A stretch of DNA of 64,000 bases from Trachythela sp. YZ-2020 (GCA_016169945.1 JADLSH010000091.1:1736001-1800000); one strand, 5' to 3'. Shown: positions 20,906 to 35,713, counted from the stretch's first letter. Numbers and translations: made by a program. The notes: a model not told the origin generated them from the letters alone.

Positions 20906-22284
20906 TGATTTATTAATACTAACAGTGCTTTGCGGTGACGTATGCTGAAACAGCCGTAGTAGTTTTAAACTTACTCGAATCATTCAAGTTCACTACAAAT
21001 TTAGCCTATAGGAATGACTATACCCGCTATGGTTTTTGTTTGCACAAAACGACATATCTCAATGAAAATTAAAGTATCATCGCGGTGCCCTCTTTTTACC
21101 TAATGTAACGAAGTGAAGCAGTGAAGCTAGCCATGTAAATAATATTGACCATCATGACATTTTCTATAATCGACTGTTTATATATAAGCGTACGCGTGTG
21201 AAATAGAATGATCAATGATGTGGTGTTTCTCATATTGCAGCTGTATATTGTGTCAGATAGCAAGAAAGGGCATTTTCTTGATAATAGAATGTGATGTTAT
21301 AATAATTCCAATGTAACTTGAGAAATATAGCTTCCAACATCTCTTCTGATGAGTTTTAGAACGTTTTAAACACCATATAACGAGGCTTACGGCAGCCATG
21401 TTGGTGTGACCTCATTAGTTATTCACCGGCAAATTTAGGAAGAAAGAGAGGCCACTGATGATAAATTCTTATCTATAGACAATATTTTTCCTTCCCACCA
21501 ATAACTACAGTAGAAACTTATAGAAGCTCTTTAAACATGTCCCCAACACCACATTAGATTTGTGGTGGTCACACCAATATGGCCGGCATTGACTTCATTT
21601 ATGCATAGCAGATGCAGTATCCAGTCCTAGTTTTCAGATCAGTGCTTCTGTAGTATAAACCTAATATATGGTGCAATAAATAAGTTGGCAGTTAACCCCA
21701 CAATTTGGAAATACTTAACATTATAAATAACGTGGTAAATATGGCCGGCATGCATAATAACGCATCCTGTCGAGCAAGCTTATTTGGCATTCAAGTATTT
21801 TGGGCAGTGATTAATAAAACCACAAAAATACAAATTAGTCAATAATTGTTTGATACACATTTTATCTGCTAATGGGAAGGCAGTTGCGGTGATAACAAGG
21901 GTTGAATGGCTCATAAATTAAATAAAGATTATATCTGGCTTTAGTCTTATCTTTCGGAACATATTGGGACACTGTGGCATTTGTGGTATTTCACTAATTA
22001 TAAATAAGCTGAAATAGGCAGAAATACAAGGCCGTTCTTACCGACTATGTTTTAATTCCTTGTAGGTTTGTATGCTACTATATTAATATTGCAGATTTGA
22101 GGGAGACATTTTTGTGCAAACATGCATGCAAAAAACCCAAACAAATAAATTAATGTCAAGTTATTGCGACAAAATTTTATTCAAAACAAATAAATAATAA
22201 TGGCATCTCTATTGGAGCAAAGTGTAAAAGTTCTTCCCTATTGGTTCACAAATAAAACACACACGAATGCTCAACTTCGAGTAG
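20906..22284. other. No gene; one inverted-repeat candidate
   Basis: No supportable coding sequence. GCAGCCATGTTGGTGTGACC near 21393 and GGTCACACCAATATGGCC near 21568 are inverted. They could bound a decayed MITE of about 195 bp. Confidence 0.4.
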
Positions 22285-22365
22285 TGTTAGTGGCGCAGCG
22301 GTTTCTGTACATGTCCTTTTGAGGAAATGCGATATAGGGGTTAGATTCCTGCAAGTGTATTTTAC
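22285..22365 (+). mobile_element. tRNA-like SINE head (weak)
   Basis: TAGTGGCGCAGCGGTTTC (A-box-like) lies about 50 bases before GGGGTTAGATTCCTGC (B-box-like), the spacing seen in tRNA-derived SINEs. No conserved body or tail was recognised. Confidence 0.35.
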
Positions 22366-22947
22366 TTATTATCGTTGGAAGCATACTTCCAGTTTGACAC
22401 CATCCAGACTAGGACAACAGATTGAAGTTTTCGTGGTTCTTCAGTTACCTCTTGCACTAACACATAACCATGGGTGAGAGGACCAATAATTATGAGATGA
22501 TTTTTACAGGACCTCTATAAGAATACATGCGCAGAACTAACCTAATAGAGCATCGTTGAGTTCTTTACTGCCATTTATTTGGAAAATTTCAGTCAGAGTT
22601 AATGTTTATTAATTCGTGACATCTCTGGTTTAAGTATATGAATATAACCCCCAAGCAGTTAGAATACATTCACAACTCAATGTTTCGACATTACAGTGTT
22701 TTAAAGTCGTAACGCCTTGTTAGTCGATGACCCCCGAGCAAGACACTAGATTTGGCTATCGTATGACTTCAGTCGCCGATTACATTGATTTCACTTTTTC
22801 CTTCTGTAAGCAGTTCCAACGTGTATCACAAGGGGAAATTTTCTTGTTTAACGGAATTTCATTAGCTCTTATAATATTAAACCAATAGACAATATATCAT
22901 GTATGAACTGAGTTGATCTGGCATTTTATGGTAACCATATAAGCTGG

Positions 22948-23059
22948 ACTCTCTCCTCCGCAGAGGCTATTTATTTAATTATTTTGATTCAGAAGCGCTA
23001 GAGTGATTAGCGTATCATTTTATAATTTTTTTTATCCAAGCCTCTGCGAAGGAGAGAGT
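22948..23059. mobile_element. 112-bp MITE, ACTCTCTCC ends
   Basis: Inverted ends ACTCTCTCCTCCGCAGAGGC and GCCTCTGCGAAGGAGAGAGT with one mismatch. The AT-rich interior has no ORF. AAGCT occurs on both sides but not exactly at the boundary, so the target duplication is unresolved. Confidence 0.6.
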
Positions 23060-23223
23060 AAGCTATTTGCCAGACACATTATCAGAAAATTACCAAGTGT
23101 TGAAACTTATCCCCTGGAAAGTGCTATTGCAAACAAATTACTTGTTAATTTCAAATGTCTGTTATCTCTTCTAACATATTGGCTATACGCACGATGTGCT
23201 GCATGATATACAGTTATGTATCG

Positions 23224-23335
23224 CGAGGGGCAAATCACTGATTTAAATCTCGTACACCTTCAGAAAAATCACAAAAAATAAAAAAATCACATGATTTTTA
23301 ACCTCGTACACTTTTTAGGAGTGATTTGCCCCTCG
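23224..23335. mobile_element. 112-bp hAT-like MITE with perfect 8-bp duplication
   Basis: Ends CGAGGGGCAAATCACT and AGTGATTTGCCCCTCG are exact inverses, flanked by the direct repeat ATGTATCG (23216-23223 and 23336-23343). An 8-bp duplication and a GGGGC-type end fit the hAT superfamily. The interior repeats CTCGTACAC in both halves. Confidence 0.75.
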
Positions 23336-23343
23336 ATGTATCG

Positions 23344-26300
23344 CGCCGCAACTAACTATATTTACAACCTGTTTTCACTTTAGATTTTCGACCGGCGCCT
23401 CGGTCTCATCGTGATGTTTCCCGCGTTTATTACCGTGTCATTTACTGTCAGACATTTGCATGGTCTGTTCAAGTCTGTCTTCTAGTTCTAGCGTGAAGCA
23501 ATATTAATGTAGCCTATAGCTCTCTGTGAGCAGATGAATTTCATGAAAATAACTTACTGTATAAAATTATCAATTGAGATTCTTCCAGCGTCTTGTATTG
23601 ATGCAGAGTCACATCATGTAAGAACGCGTGCAGCTTCGTTCTCCTTATTAACATTCTCAAAAAATAATATAAAAATGTAATTGAAATTTTTTGGCTGAAT
23701 GAAAAGTGGGCCGCTTGTCCATACCGGAGCATACCTAAGAAATATGGAAAGGGGTTTTGAAGACTGCATGACAAAACGATCTTTTCTGCCGTTCATATAG
23801 CATCGTTTTTGCATGCTTGATATATTTTGGGTTATTTTTAATATTTTGTCTAATTGACTGTAATTAGGCGGGGGAATGGAGTCTGAGTAGTCATTAGCTC
23901 AGTAATATTCTTGATAAATTTGATCAATTATATTAATTGATTTGTCTTTTTACAAAACGTCACACGATTCTTACTTTCACATGCCCAGATCTCCATAAGC
24001 ATGCAGCTTACCCTTTTTGGAGAAATTCTCCATTTCTAACGCAAGCGAGGTCGAGGAGTGTCTGCCTTTCTTAAATAAACATTATCTTAGTTGTAGAGTA
24101 ATAATCGGATATAAAGTGAAAGTAATACAAAGATTAGGAAAAAATTCCTCAACGCATATCATCATCATATCATTGAAACCACAATCAAAGCTGATACAAA
24201 AATAGAAATTATTAAAGATGCTTCCCATCAAAGTTATTGATTTCAATGCTTAAGCATGCATACATACACACATACATACTTATTGAGCAAATGAGTTGTT
24301 CCCATTTGGTGTTCTCCTATATTAATTTTACATCGGTTTCTCGACCAGGACATTTTAAGACCAATTTACCGCGGACTACTATTCTCTTTCATCAATCTAT
24401 CGACACAATTTATGCCATAGAATCCCGTCTTTTGCCAGGGCTCTTTACCAACTCGGATTTCCCAGTAATAATGAAATAAATGCAATTCCGAAGAATGAAT
24501 GTGATAAATGGCGGGAGAATGGTGCGCCACCCTCCCCAGCTTGCGGTACGCCCTGTTTAATAAAATTTGCAAGATATGGTAAGATAATTATAACAACCAG
24601 CCCCGTATAAAGCAAGTCTAGACCGTTTGGATTTTCCAGAATGATCGTTTGTAGCGGGTCTTAAAACATGCATGCCATTCCTTCCTATCAAACTTTAATT
24701 TTTAACACATTTAATGCATCTGATCTAACTATAGATGTTATATATCGTAGATTCTAGACTTAAGAAATTAAAATGATAGATATTCTAGTTACTTGAAACG
24801 GTTTATTTGCCATGTTTTAGCTTCTTGTAAAACAAAAGATTTTGCATCATAACATGTAAAAATATCCGAAACCCAATGTGTGGTCGGTTATAATACGAAT
24901 GATAATCGCATTTTCACACATTTATCGTATTTGTCCTTTCTTAGTCTAAGACTGATTTTCCGTGTCTAGAGTAAACAAAGATTTACGGAACATCCCTCAT
25001 GCAACATGCATTTAGGTAATTCCACTAAATATTTCACAAATCTTACCATTTACAGTCATGATCGTTGATGCAGAATTTTTGCCATATATGCTGTTATTTT
25101 CTTAATTTAGGCTTAATAATAAGCGTAATATTTATCCTAGCACTGCTTATAATTGATTATTTGGTGTACCTGCTTCTGCCTTTGCGCATGCGTCTTTGAT
25201 CGTTTTAAGATCTAAGAATTAGATAGTTATAATTTCTTCATGCCCTTGCATTTTCGATTCTCTTTAATTATTAGCTCCGCCAAATAGTCCACATACTATA
25301 GTCTACAATACAAGATTAAATGAATGAAACTAACTGTGTTACATTAACTACGACAGAGTGTCCGCATCAGAGATTATCCTAGTTCTGCGGGACCAAATGA
25401 AGGGGGAGGGGGAGGAATATATATTAAAGAACAAATATTTTTTCTATACACTGTAAATTTATTCAGTTAAGAATTTAAGTGGAGAATTGGAGATGTAACA
25501 CAACAGCACATGGACAAAAGGGTGATGGAAAAGAAAATCGATCAGAGTTTCCATGCAAGCGATAGTTTGAAATGGAATTTATATCAACTCTTGCGGTCGG
25601 TCGAACGAGAATGTTAATGGTAATCAAGATAACAAATTGAAAAATAAAGATATCCAACACACAACATGATATGCAACAAAATTTCCGCTCGAAGTTCTGT
25701 AGGTAGTGCGATTTTGCATTAATAATTTCCGGAACAACCACCACTTGAGGAAATGTGGTAAGTCTTCAATGGACGTTATATATCAAATCTGTCATGATAG
25801 ATTAAACGCCTGCGCAATTGTAAAAAATATTTATGTTATTCCGAAATATTCTACGGAAACATCTCAATCCCTATTTAGCCCCTAATTTCCGGAAGAACGC
25901 AACGACGTATTTTTGGATATGTTCATATTTTTCCACGTATTTTCAAAAAGGAATCTGAGACAACCAATTTATTCGTTGTTTTTAACAAATTTGTTGTCAC
26001 AGTGTATCGACTGGTCTTTTCGGAATTGCGTCACGCCATATATAGGCTAAGAAAAAACGTGGTTTTAAAGTTTCACTTGGATCAAATTTAGAATTTTGTC
26101 AATTCTATGCGGATTGGGGAACCAAAAATAAACCTAAAACTAGTAATTTCTAATAGAAAGATAATTGCTGCGAGGGGTCAGATCAGTCCTGATTAAATTT
26201 AAAACCCTTGAATATAGTAGATATTTAGATGTTTTTAGATTATAAGATTTTTATTTATTATTAACTACCAAACCTACCTAAGAACCAACACCAACAACAC

Positions 26301-29300
26301 TACTACTAACGAAAACCGAACTATTCACCAACCAACACAACTAATGGACAGGACAGTTTGTTGACTGATTGTTTGTTCGTGTTTACAAAGAAACAGATTA
26401 AACTTTTAATAAATTAAACCAAAAATATTTGTTTTATTTATTTGTTATTGTAATATATATATTATTGTTCATTGTTTGTCAGTAAGTACTTGACTGAAAC
26501 AGTAGCATAGGCAATAGTTAAGTTTACCTTGTTTGCCACCCTTATCGTTAATATATAATGTTTATATATTATAAGACTTTGCAGGTATATATCTTGTTCT
26601 TCATATATCTTCTAGGCCTATCCCCCCCATTCAAACACCTCTGAACTTTGTATTTTTTACAAATTTGCAATAATACAAAAATTAAATATATTCATTTTCT
26701 TTTCAACTTTTTGTTTTACGCACTACCTTTTACGACCCATTGACGATCGATTTATTTTTTTCTTGATTTTTTTACCATTTTAGTTTGATAAATTTATTCT
26801 TTTACAGGTTTCAATTCGGCTTTTCTTATTTATTGTGTGTATTTGTTTGTGAAAGCACTGGAAAGCGAACAAACGCTGTGCGAAAGCTGGCTGCTGAAAA
26901 AAAAAAAAAAAAACCAATAACTGTCGCAGGCTCAGGATCATCTCAGAGGATCATCATCCAAAATCGAAAATATCCACGATTACGATCATACTCACTCGAG
27001 ACGCTCGCTGCTTTCGCTCGCAGCAATAAACCATTTTCGGTTTTTAAGAACAATTATGCTAGTTCGAGGCCTCTTTCGGGATATACGAGTTCAAGATTCG
27101 GCATTTGCGCGTCGGTTAGCCTACATATTTTGATGCCGTCGCTGCCTGCTTGGCAGTGATGGCGAAGGTTTTGTTGATTAATATTTTGTTTGTTTCAGCT
27201 TTTTATATTGATATATTCGTAAAATTTATTCCACTGCTTTTTGCATCAAAAATCATCGCCGCGCCGTTTCTCCCATTATTTGCGGTTTTAAAAAGTCCAA
27301 TTACCCTGGATAGACAAATTAAAGGAGAGAAAATGCCCAAATTCGGCATATAATTATGTAAAAGTACGTCAACATTATCTTGTTCTTTTCGTTGGCTGTT
27401 TGTTTTTGTTATTCTATGTTGAATATTTCAGAAGTCATTTGTCATTTATTTGATCATGACAAGTATAATGCCACATATGCAAAGTTACACACGCTATGCC
27501 CTAAAGCCAGTAGTACAATGCAGTTTTTCGGTAATGTTCCCCGTGGTGACGTCGTGGGACAAAAGGTCGAGAAACATGTTATGTTCCTATGAAGGTTGTT
27601 TTGCAATAACAACTGTGAAAAAACACAAAATAGCTTGGTTTGACAACTCAGTGATATATTGTTGGGGTTTGGGGCTCAATCCTCTTGTTTTGTGACAATT
27701 CCGCGGATGGTTGAATTCCCATCAAATCGGTGAAACCTATTAATGATTTCTATAAATTTGCTGTATTACAGTTTATCATGGAGTTTATGATCCATTTCCA
27801 ACTGAAATTTCATAGAAGTGTGGTATATATATTTGTCTACAGCTACAGCAGAGATATATTTGTATATTTAATCTATAGACTGACTTAGGGCGAAGGGTTC
27901 CGGTGGGATAATGATACGAGACTGTTTAAGACGAACTGCTTAATGTCTATACACACATATATGTTGTTATATTAACATTATACTGCTAGTTGTCATCGTC
28001 TATATGGAATAGATATTGCTAAATGTATGGAGTTATTGGTCTATGAGTTATAATTTAGTTATTATCTATATTAATACAAAAATAAATAATTAAATTTAAA
28101 TAATTGTACCTTCAATGAAGTTCAACAACTGTATATTGTTATGAAACAATAAACAACTAAGCATGATCTCATAACTCAATTTATATACCAATTATAGGTC
28201 TTTGTGTAATTGTGTTTTCATAAACTGACTCATACATGCAGGCTTCTAGCTCATTAACTTTGAATCATCATTTCGGCTTGAGTGATATTAGTTAGTATCA
28301 CAAGGTATGATACAAATCTAAATTATCAAGATGCTTTCTATCGCCCATATTTTCTTTCCGGTCTGCCATCCGAAAATTGTCTTTTAATGTACAATACTTC
28401 AGTTTCAGCGTGCTGGTATTCATACACTGGGAGTTCGTCACCTAGTTCGCCATATATATCTATATACACGAGAATCCTGTTCTGTGACGATTAAAATCAA
28501 CTCGGGGAAATACTCCGGAGAAGGATAACAAACTAGGCATAAAACTCTGCCAAGAATATGTGCGAAATAATCGGCCATTCCGTCTGCCCAGAAACACCAG
28601 CCCATGAATTCTCCATGAAAAATACAAATACTCCCTGACAATACTAATAATTATTAATTTAATATTATTTATAGTATCAAGATATTTATATATTTATATG
28701 AATATCAATAAAAAATATATTATATTTGTTGATATGTTATATTAATTATATATCAATTTTGATATTAAACTGCAATTATTGGCGATTCCACGTCCGACAG
28801 TCCGCGAGTCCGTGGGTCCACCAGTCCGCGCCCGCTTCTCATCTACATGCACCCATATCAGGCCCGCAGTAATTGGCTTACTTTTGTCAGTTTGTTTTGT
28901 AATGTAACGTTATTCTTGTTATGTACTGTAATTAGTACCGGGAGCCGGAGCTTTTCTATGCTGCATGACTTGATGTATTATTGATATACAATGACATCTA
29001 ATTTGAATGACCTATACCATGCAATTAAACCGTAAGAAAACAATTTAATTAAATACATAGAAAACCTTCGAGAATGATGCAGCAGTCATCGAACTATCCT
29101 GGCTGTTTCCAGTCAATTTGAAATTAAAAAACATGATTAAAAAATTTCGACTTTATGGCACCAATAATGCATGCTTTTCATAATTATATAGTAAGGGACA
29201 TTATAAGTTCAGCGCGAGTGCATGTATATTGTCTAATATTAGAAGTTTTTGGCGAGGGAGAAAAACCGGATCATTTGCAGGGTAGGAAATACATTTAATA

Positions 29301-29439
29301 TATAGAAATTAGTTTATAAAAGTTTTCTACAGAATTAATAGCGAAAGAGCAGTCAGTAAGCACTTACTTTGCTACACAAAAATTATATAAAATATCTCAA
29401 ACTTTTTATATCAAGCAATGCTGTTCTAAAACCGATTAT
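23344..29439. other. Six-kilobase stretch without recognisable features
   Basis: AT-rich with only short frames. One frame (26785-27159) follows a TTTTACAG acceptor-like site but has A-run low complexity and no protein pattern I know. At 28790-28845 short TCCGCGAGTCCGTGGGTCC-type repeats form a small GC-rich island. Confidence 0.35.
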
Positions 29440-29520
29440 CCCCGAGCCAACGGCGCGAAGCGCCGTTCCGGGCGATAGCCAGGGTCGAGGGTACTAATTC
29501 CGCTCGGCTATTTATTACAC
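29440..29520. repeat. GC-rich repeat core, inverted copy C
   Basis: Inverted copy of the terminal core of 7320-9005 and 16195-17035: CCCCGAGCC, GGCGCGAAGCGCC, GAGGGTACTAATTCCGCTCG and ACACCCGGG. Only about 80 bp are shared. The GC-rich hairpin stands out in this AT-rich sequence. Confidence 0.65.
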
Positions 29521-32500
29521 CCGGGAAAAAAGGAAAGCTACGCGAAACCAAAGTTCCTGGCGTGAGGCATGGGTGCAGTATAGTTCAATGCATGGGTGTC
29601 ATGGGTGAACGTTTTCGCGAACTTTTCGTGGACATCGCGTTTTGTCAGGAGCGGAATGAGCGAAGATTTTATAAACAAGAGAAATTCTGAATATTTAAAA
29701 ATCGCTTTTAGGGACTTTATAAAGAGGAGCTGTGAGGCGAATTTTATCGCTTTTGCTTTATATAAAAGGATAAGAAGAGACATATGAGCGAAAAAAGTAA
29801 AATATAAGGCGAGTTTGTTATAATTGTTGATGTATTTGTTCATGGCATATTATCATTGTTTTAAAAACTGTTGCTTTATATAAATAGTCAGTCTCGTTTA
29901 ATTCCAGTTTGTATCCTATATTTTATGTTACAAAAAGCTATAAATTAAAAGGAAAGCGGAACTATTTTTATGAGAGAATTGCATACTTTCAACCGCAAGA
30001 TTTCATTTCAAAAAGGAATTTATAGGTAAAATGCAGTTTTGTTTTATGAACTTTACGAAACGGACGGTTGAATTTTTCAATTTTACATTAAAATAAAATA
30101 TTAGAATGCATAATAACATACCTACAAGATATATTTCAGTATTCTATTGTTAAAACCATTAATATTTTAACTACATTGCCGGTTTTGTTGTGTATTTTGT
30201 ACGATATTAAAAACTGTAAAAGAAATTTTCTTACCGATCGTGTTGCCATGACTACAGTGCTTCCACAGTTGGAAACACATTTCCATTGTTTATCCTTGCA
30301 AAAATCCTTAAAATTCCTTTATATAATTCCTTTAATTATATTTAAATTTTCTTCCAGCTTTCCTTTGTTTTCCTTCCAAACTATTACAGTAATATGATTA
30401 AAATTGTCATGGCACATTTGAGATGAACGGAAACACTTAGTATTTACGTCAAGTACTACATTTAAATGGTAATAGCCTTTGGAGGAGGAGGAGGTGGGGG
30501 GGGGGGATTGTGGTCGTGCGCGCTTGCTATGCGCAGAACACAAATTTTAAACTCGCTCAGTTCCATGTGCTTTTCGATTTTGACGGACGGAGTCTTCGAA
30601 TTTTTATCGAATTTCTAAAGCTTTTTCACGTCTATTTTGACCATTCAAGGTAGGATATTTTGCCTTTTGTTTATATGTTACGTTTACATTTGTTTACTCC
30701 TTTTTGGAAAGTTGGCAATCTCAATTTATATATCTATGAAACGCTGAAAGCACACAATCGATCGCAGCTAGATTCAGTGTCTGTTTATATATAAACTATA
30801 TATTCTGCTAATGTGCTATCGACTTTGCTTGAGCTGTTAGTGCTGTAAAGCATGGAAGTCTTACATAGAGATGTCTTTAAAAGGTTTTTCTATCCATTCG
30901 CGTTTGCTTTCTAGTTTCTCTTGCTGATTTCCATATTTTGCATCAAGTGATGTTTCGTGTATGCCGCTTGACGATTGTGACTCGTGTGAACTTGACACAA
31001 AGTCACAGATATGTAATTGATCGTCTAAATTGCCTGACTGAATCATTCTGATTTGTGCAAGGTTTGACCTATTAAATAGGCTACTGTAGGCATATAAATA
31101 TGTTTTTATTCCTATTTTACAATGGACTTAATATTTTTGTCTAGTCGCGTTCACATATTATTGTCAGAACAGACAGGGTCTCAGTTCTGCGCGCACTAAG
31201 ACAAATATTCGAATGGCAATGAGTTGAAATGAGTTGTGCTTTACATGTAGGTGACTCTTATATCCAGCAAAGTAAGAACAGAATGATGGAACAACGCTTT
31301 CGTTTATAGCTTTCCAAATGCAAAATTATTTTGCGCACATGTGTATATTTTTAACGCTTTAATACACTACAAAAATATGCAAATTTTCTTGCGTGGCAGT
31401 GTCAAATTACTCATCGCAGTAAACATGGATTTCATGTGGGAATTCCATGTGGAAGAACAATACATGGAAAATATTGATATTTTGAAATAGATGTTACAAA
31501 ATTTGATGTCTTTCATGTTTCGTGATATATTTAGCTTGTCTCATCCTGCAAACTATGCTAGGGTATGCATCTACTGACAGCGCGCAAGCCACTGGGTCAA
31601 TGCCAATAATTACCGTCTACTGAATATAATTTGTGTTGCATATTTGTTTGCATGTTTGTTTCAAGAAGCTAAAGAATAATAACAGTCCCGCAGCATTCCC
31701 TACCTTGCAGGTACCCTAGTATTATTGATTGGCGGGGTTTCGTGCTTATCCAATTTTTTTCAAGAAGTCACCCAGCGGTATCTTAACTGCGTGCATGAAA
31801 TTAAAGTGATGACAGCGCAATAAGAACTTCAAATGCAGAAATTAACTATAGGAATAATGTTGTCTCTTTGCGAGTTGAATTTGCGAAATATTAGGAATTA
31901 GGCGTTGTTTACAGTTGGTACATAAGCATTCTGAAGTGTGCCTATAAATGACCATAATGATATATTGTTTTTTAATTTTTTGCGGTTAAGGCTACTATAA
32001 AACCGCTGATGATACTTTTTCGTTTTTAGCTATCAGGCTAACCGCAAAACGCCATATATCACTCTTGATATAATATCAATGTTTTTCGAGGGCTTACTTA
32101 ACATGTTAAATGCTAACATTCCCAATAAATATATTGCTTTAGAGTTTAGGTTGATTACTTGATTGTTTCATATATTGCATGTATTTATTAAAACTGGTTG
32201 CGAATAAACACCAAACTAGTCGAGCTTTAAAATCTTGTCTTGATTTTAATCAGACATTCGATTTGTCTCTGCAGTCATGCCAAGCTTCCTAAGCCAAGTA
32301 CCTTTCTATTTACCATATCTAATGATAATTAATCTGAAAAAGACGCGTAATAAACGTGTTTGCGCACATGCCTAGCTATTTTATGTCAACTTCGGCTTTC
32401 TCTTAGTCTTAATTCAAAAATTTAATTAGGTAATTATGTAAATACCATAATGATTAAATAACACTGTAAAAATATATTACCATTGAGGATTGTTATGAGT

Positions 32501-35500
32501 AAAGCATTTTCGTGGATGATTCAGGAATACGGAATGTATTAAGAAGACATAAGAATCACATGAGTCATGTTTTGTGGCCGGCAGCGGCACATGCAACCGG
32601 AATATGCTTCAGAGAAAACAGATGTAGTCCCGTTTCGTACATCGGTAACTATTTATGCAGAATGTCCCGCAGTTTCTCTGTCGAGACTATTTAGAATTGT
32701 TAAAACACATCCCTAGTATTATCTCACTTAATCTCCCGCAATACAATATATTTATCGAAATATCTTAAAGACGAAAAACTCGAAAACATTTAGACTAATT
32801 TCCAGTTGTTGGCGCATTTTTATCCGCAATTAGTGTAGTTCGCGTAACCGCTCGTGCGATTTGTCTTATAGCCTTTAGCTATTATTCATATGTGCGTTAG
32901 AAAAGCAAAAACCGCGCCAAAGAATCTATCAAGCTGCTGTAATCGATCAATCGATGCTACAAGCTGCGATTGTGTCAAACTCTGATCTGAAAAAGGGACT
33001 GATTCAGTGCGAAACTATGTGCAGTTACTGCTAGAAAGCACAGCATTAAATCCAAAGTTATGTCTACAATCGTTTTATCGTTATGTCTACAATCACATTA
33101 CCTACATGGCCGATTGATGCAGTCAATCACGTCAATGGTCTATATCCCGATCGGTGTGTTATGTTAATGCCAGAGGTCACGTTGTTGTTTTCTTTGTCTA
33201 GGGTCAACAACAGTTTGGAAAAAGTAAAAATGAACAACAGTTTCATTTTAAACGGAAAATTACACGTCCTGTTGAGAAAATATATCAACGAAACAGTATC
33301 ATCTCACAATAATAGATTCTCAAATGGTATCCAGAATATACAGTGGACACTAAGCCCATGTTTTCACATCGTGTTTACATGACTGGGAAAAATCAGCCCT
33401 CTTGCTAATGCTGGCTCGCTTCCGTAAAAGTCCAATATCATATTTGCCGATCATATTTTCGAATAAAAACTAGCAGACAGTTGAATCTAGAGCTAAATAT
33501 TTGAATCGAAAATGACTTCGAGAAGCGGAGTTTGACACAGATATGGCAAGTTTTTTTACCCAGCCCTACAAGGAGGTCCATGCAGCCCTACCTGTTGCGT
33601 TTATATCGGACATTTCCAGTCCTACTAGGCGAGATCTCGGGTAGTCAATAGCGAAAACATGCAGTGTATTTCATATTGATTATGAGATTGTCATTTTAAG
33701 GAAATCAAAAGCCTTATTTTAGGACCACAAACCAGACATTCAATATTAGTATCTTATATATTCAATAGCAATGCAACATCACTAAGAAATGAAGTGTTTA
33801 CATAGGTAAATACTATGTAGGTAAACAAAAAGGTGTCTAAATATTTAAATTTTAAACATTGCAAACTGTTAGATATTTTGCGCGTGGAAACTGTGTCTAA
33901 AACTCCATAACCTGTCTATTTCCTGTTAGTTTCTTCATCACTTTTATCAAACAAAAGAAATGTCAAGTTCGCAAAGTGTCCTCAAGTATACAAGTACGAT
34001 ATTGCATACCAAGCATTCTTTATGGCCAAACATTGGCACTCTGTCCTCTTTTCTAGTCGCAATAGCCGTAGGCCAATTAACCCGGGAGTATGCCTTGGCC
34101 TTGGGGGGAAAACAGCATTTGTGATGGAAATTTCATGATAATTAAGCGTTCGCAAATAGATAGATCAGAATGCAGTTCCGACCTTTAAGGACACGTCGTC
34201 CGTCGACACTGAATAAGTACGTAGGCCTATATTGAGTGCATGCTGTCAGCAAATTGTTGCCAATATATAGGCGCTAAGAAGAACCGACTAGAATTTGAAG
34301 TAATAAACGGAAAAGCATTACAATTTATATTATACAAACTAGGCAACTTTACCGGCAGCGGTTATTGGCAACTGAAGTGCCGTTTCCTATATGGAGCTAT
34401 ATGAAACAGAATGTAGTTCGAATTTTCAGTCTAAATTATTTAGCAATTAACACCAAAGAAAATCTGTCTATAGTTTTTAGTTTTGTCTGTTGTCAGCTTG
34501 ACCTGAGCAGTGAGTTCAGCATGCTGTGTTAGATTTCAATAAAATTAATAACATTTGCGCTCTGATTTAAAATATCCTACTATATAGACACTAACTGTAT
34601 AATTATAAAAAATATATGAAGAGAAGCAATAGCAGATTTTTAATGAGCTTCTTTGTTATTTGAGGGATTGGTTTCCCTATTGACAAATACACGAATTCGG
34701 CTTATAAATATACGTGCCATGCCATGTGGTCTGCGCTATTGTTTCGGTAAGCTCGTTCTAAACCAGCTGAATTCCTTTGCCTGGTTAAGTTTTGTCAGTT
34801 TAGCCCCGATTTTAGCCTCGAGCTTAGCCATGAAAATCTATATAGCATGAAGCAAGAGAGTATATAATTAAGTTACGGGAAAGTCTAATGTGAGAGATTG
34901 GAGAGAGCTTATAAAAATTCACAATAATTCTATCTTTCTCCATGTAATATATATAAGGTTAAATAGAAGGTTAAATTCGTAAAACATTATTACAAAAGCG
35001 ATTTATGTTTCATTATGTTTTAGTACAAATACGATTTTCAAATAAGGTTAAAATATAGAAAACGCGACATTTTACAGCAAAGTCGTTTGTCAGGAGAGTT
35101 TATATAAAGACAAGCTTTCAATAACAGTAGTGACGAGTCGTTTATCATAATGATAATATCTGTACGCAGAAAAGATACAAAATTATATAAATAATATTTC
35201 ATAAATTGATCTAAATCAACCATTTAAAGGTATAGGTAATGGTATTCTTTTGAAAACCACAAGATGACATATCTAGATAGCGCGCTTTTAAGTACTATTT
35301 CATACCTAGGAGATACAAAATGTTAGCGCAAGAATCTATATTTTAAATATTGAATGCACCGTGTGAAATTATATCGATTATCATTCTTTAGAATTCATGA
35401 TGAGCACAGTTTTCCGTACTGATCGATTATTGAAACTTGAATGGAATGCGAGACGCAATGATGAAAACATTGCGATAGTAAAATTCTTTAGTAATTACAG

Positions 35501-35565
35501 AAATCTGTTCGTATCTAGGGCAGTCAGGAAGGGAATTCTGATTATGGGGTATACATCCTTCAGCA
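29521..35565. other. No recognisable gene
   Basis: AT-rich. Minor features are a GGAGGAGGAGGAGG/G-run at 30481-30507 and a short inverted pair TTTTGCGGTTAAGGC / AGGCTAACCGCAAAA at 31979-32049. Nothing coding can be supported. Confidence 0.35.
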
Positions 35566-35713
35566 GTTGACTGTCGTGTAAAACTACCTGAAAAATACAA
35601 TAAGAACTTCAACGTTTCGAGCGAAGGCCCTTCTAACTTCCAGACGAAGGGCCTTCCCTCGAAACTTCGAAGTTCTTATTGTATTTTTCTGGTAGTTTTA
35701 CACAACAGTCAAC
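35566..35713. mobile_element. 148-bp foldback element
   Basis: The arms are inverted around 35640. The outer end is GTTGACTGT, then GTAAAACTACC, AATACAATAAGAACTTC and GAAGGCCCTTC at the centre, with the inverse on the right. Pairing covers nearly the whole length with few mismatches. Target duplication not identified. Confidence 0.65.

Noticed and set aside
26785..27159. 124-codon plus-strand frame after a TTTTACAG site
   Set aside because: Contains an A-run encoded Lys tract and no domain pattern, conserved Cys or convincing donor. It looks like a chance frame.
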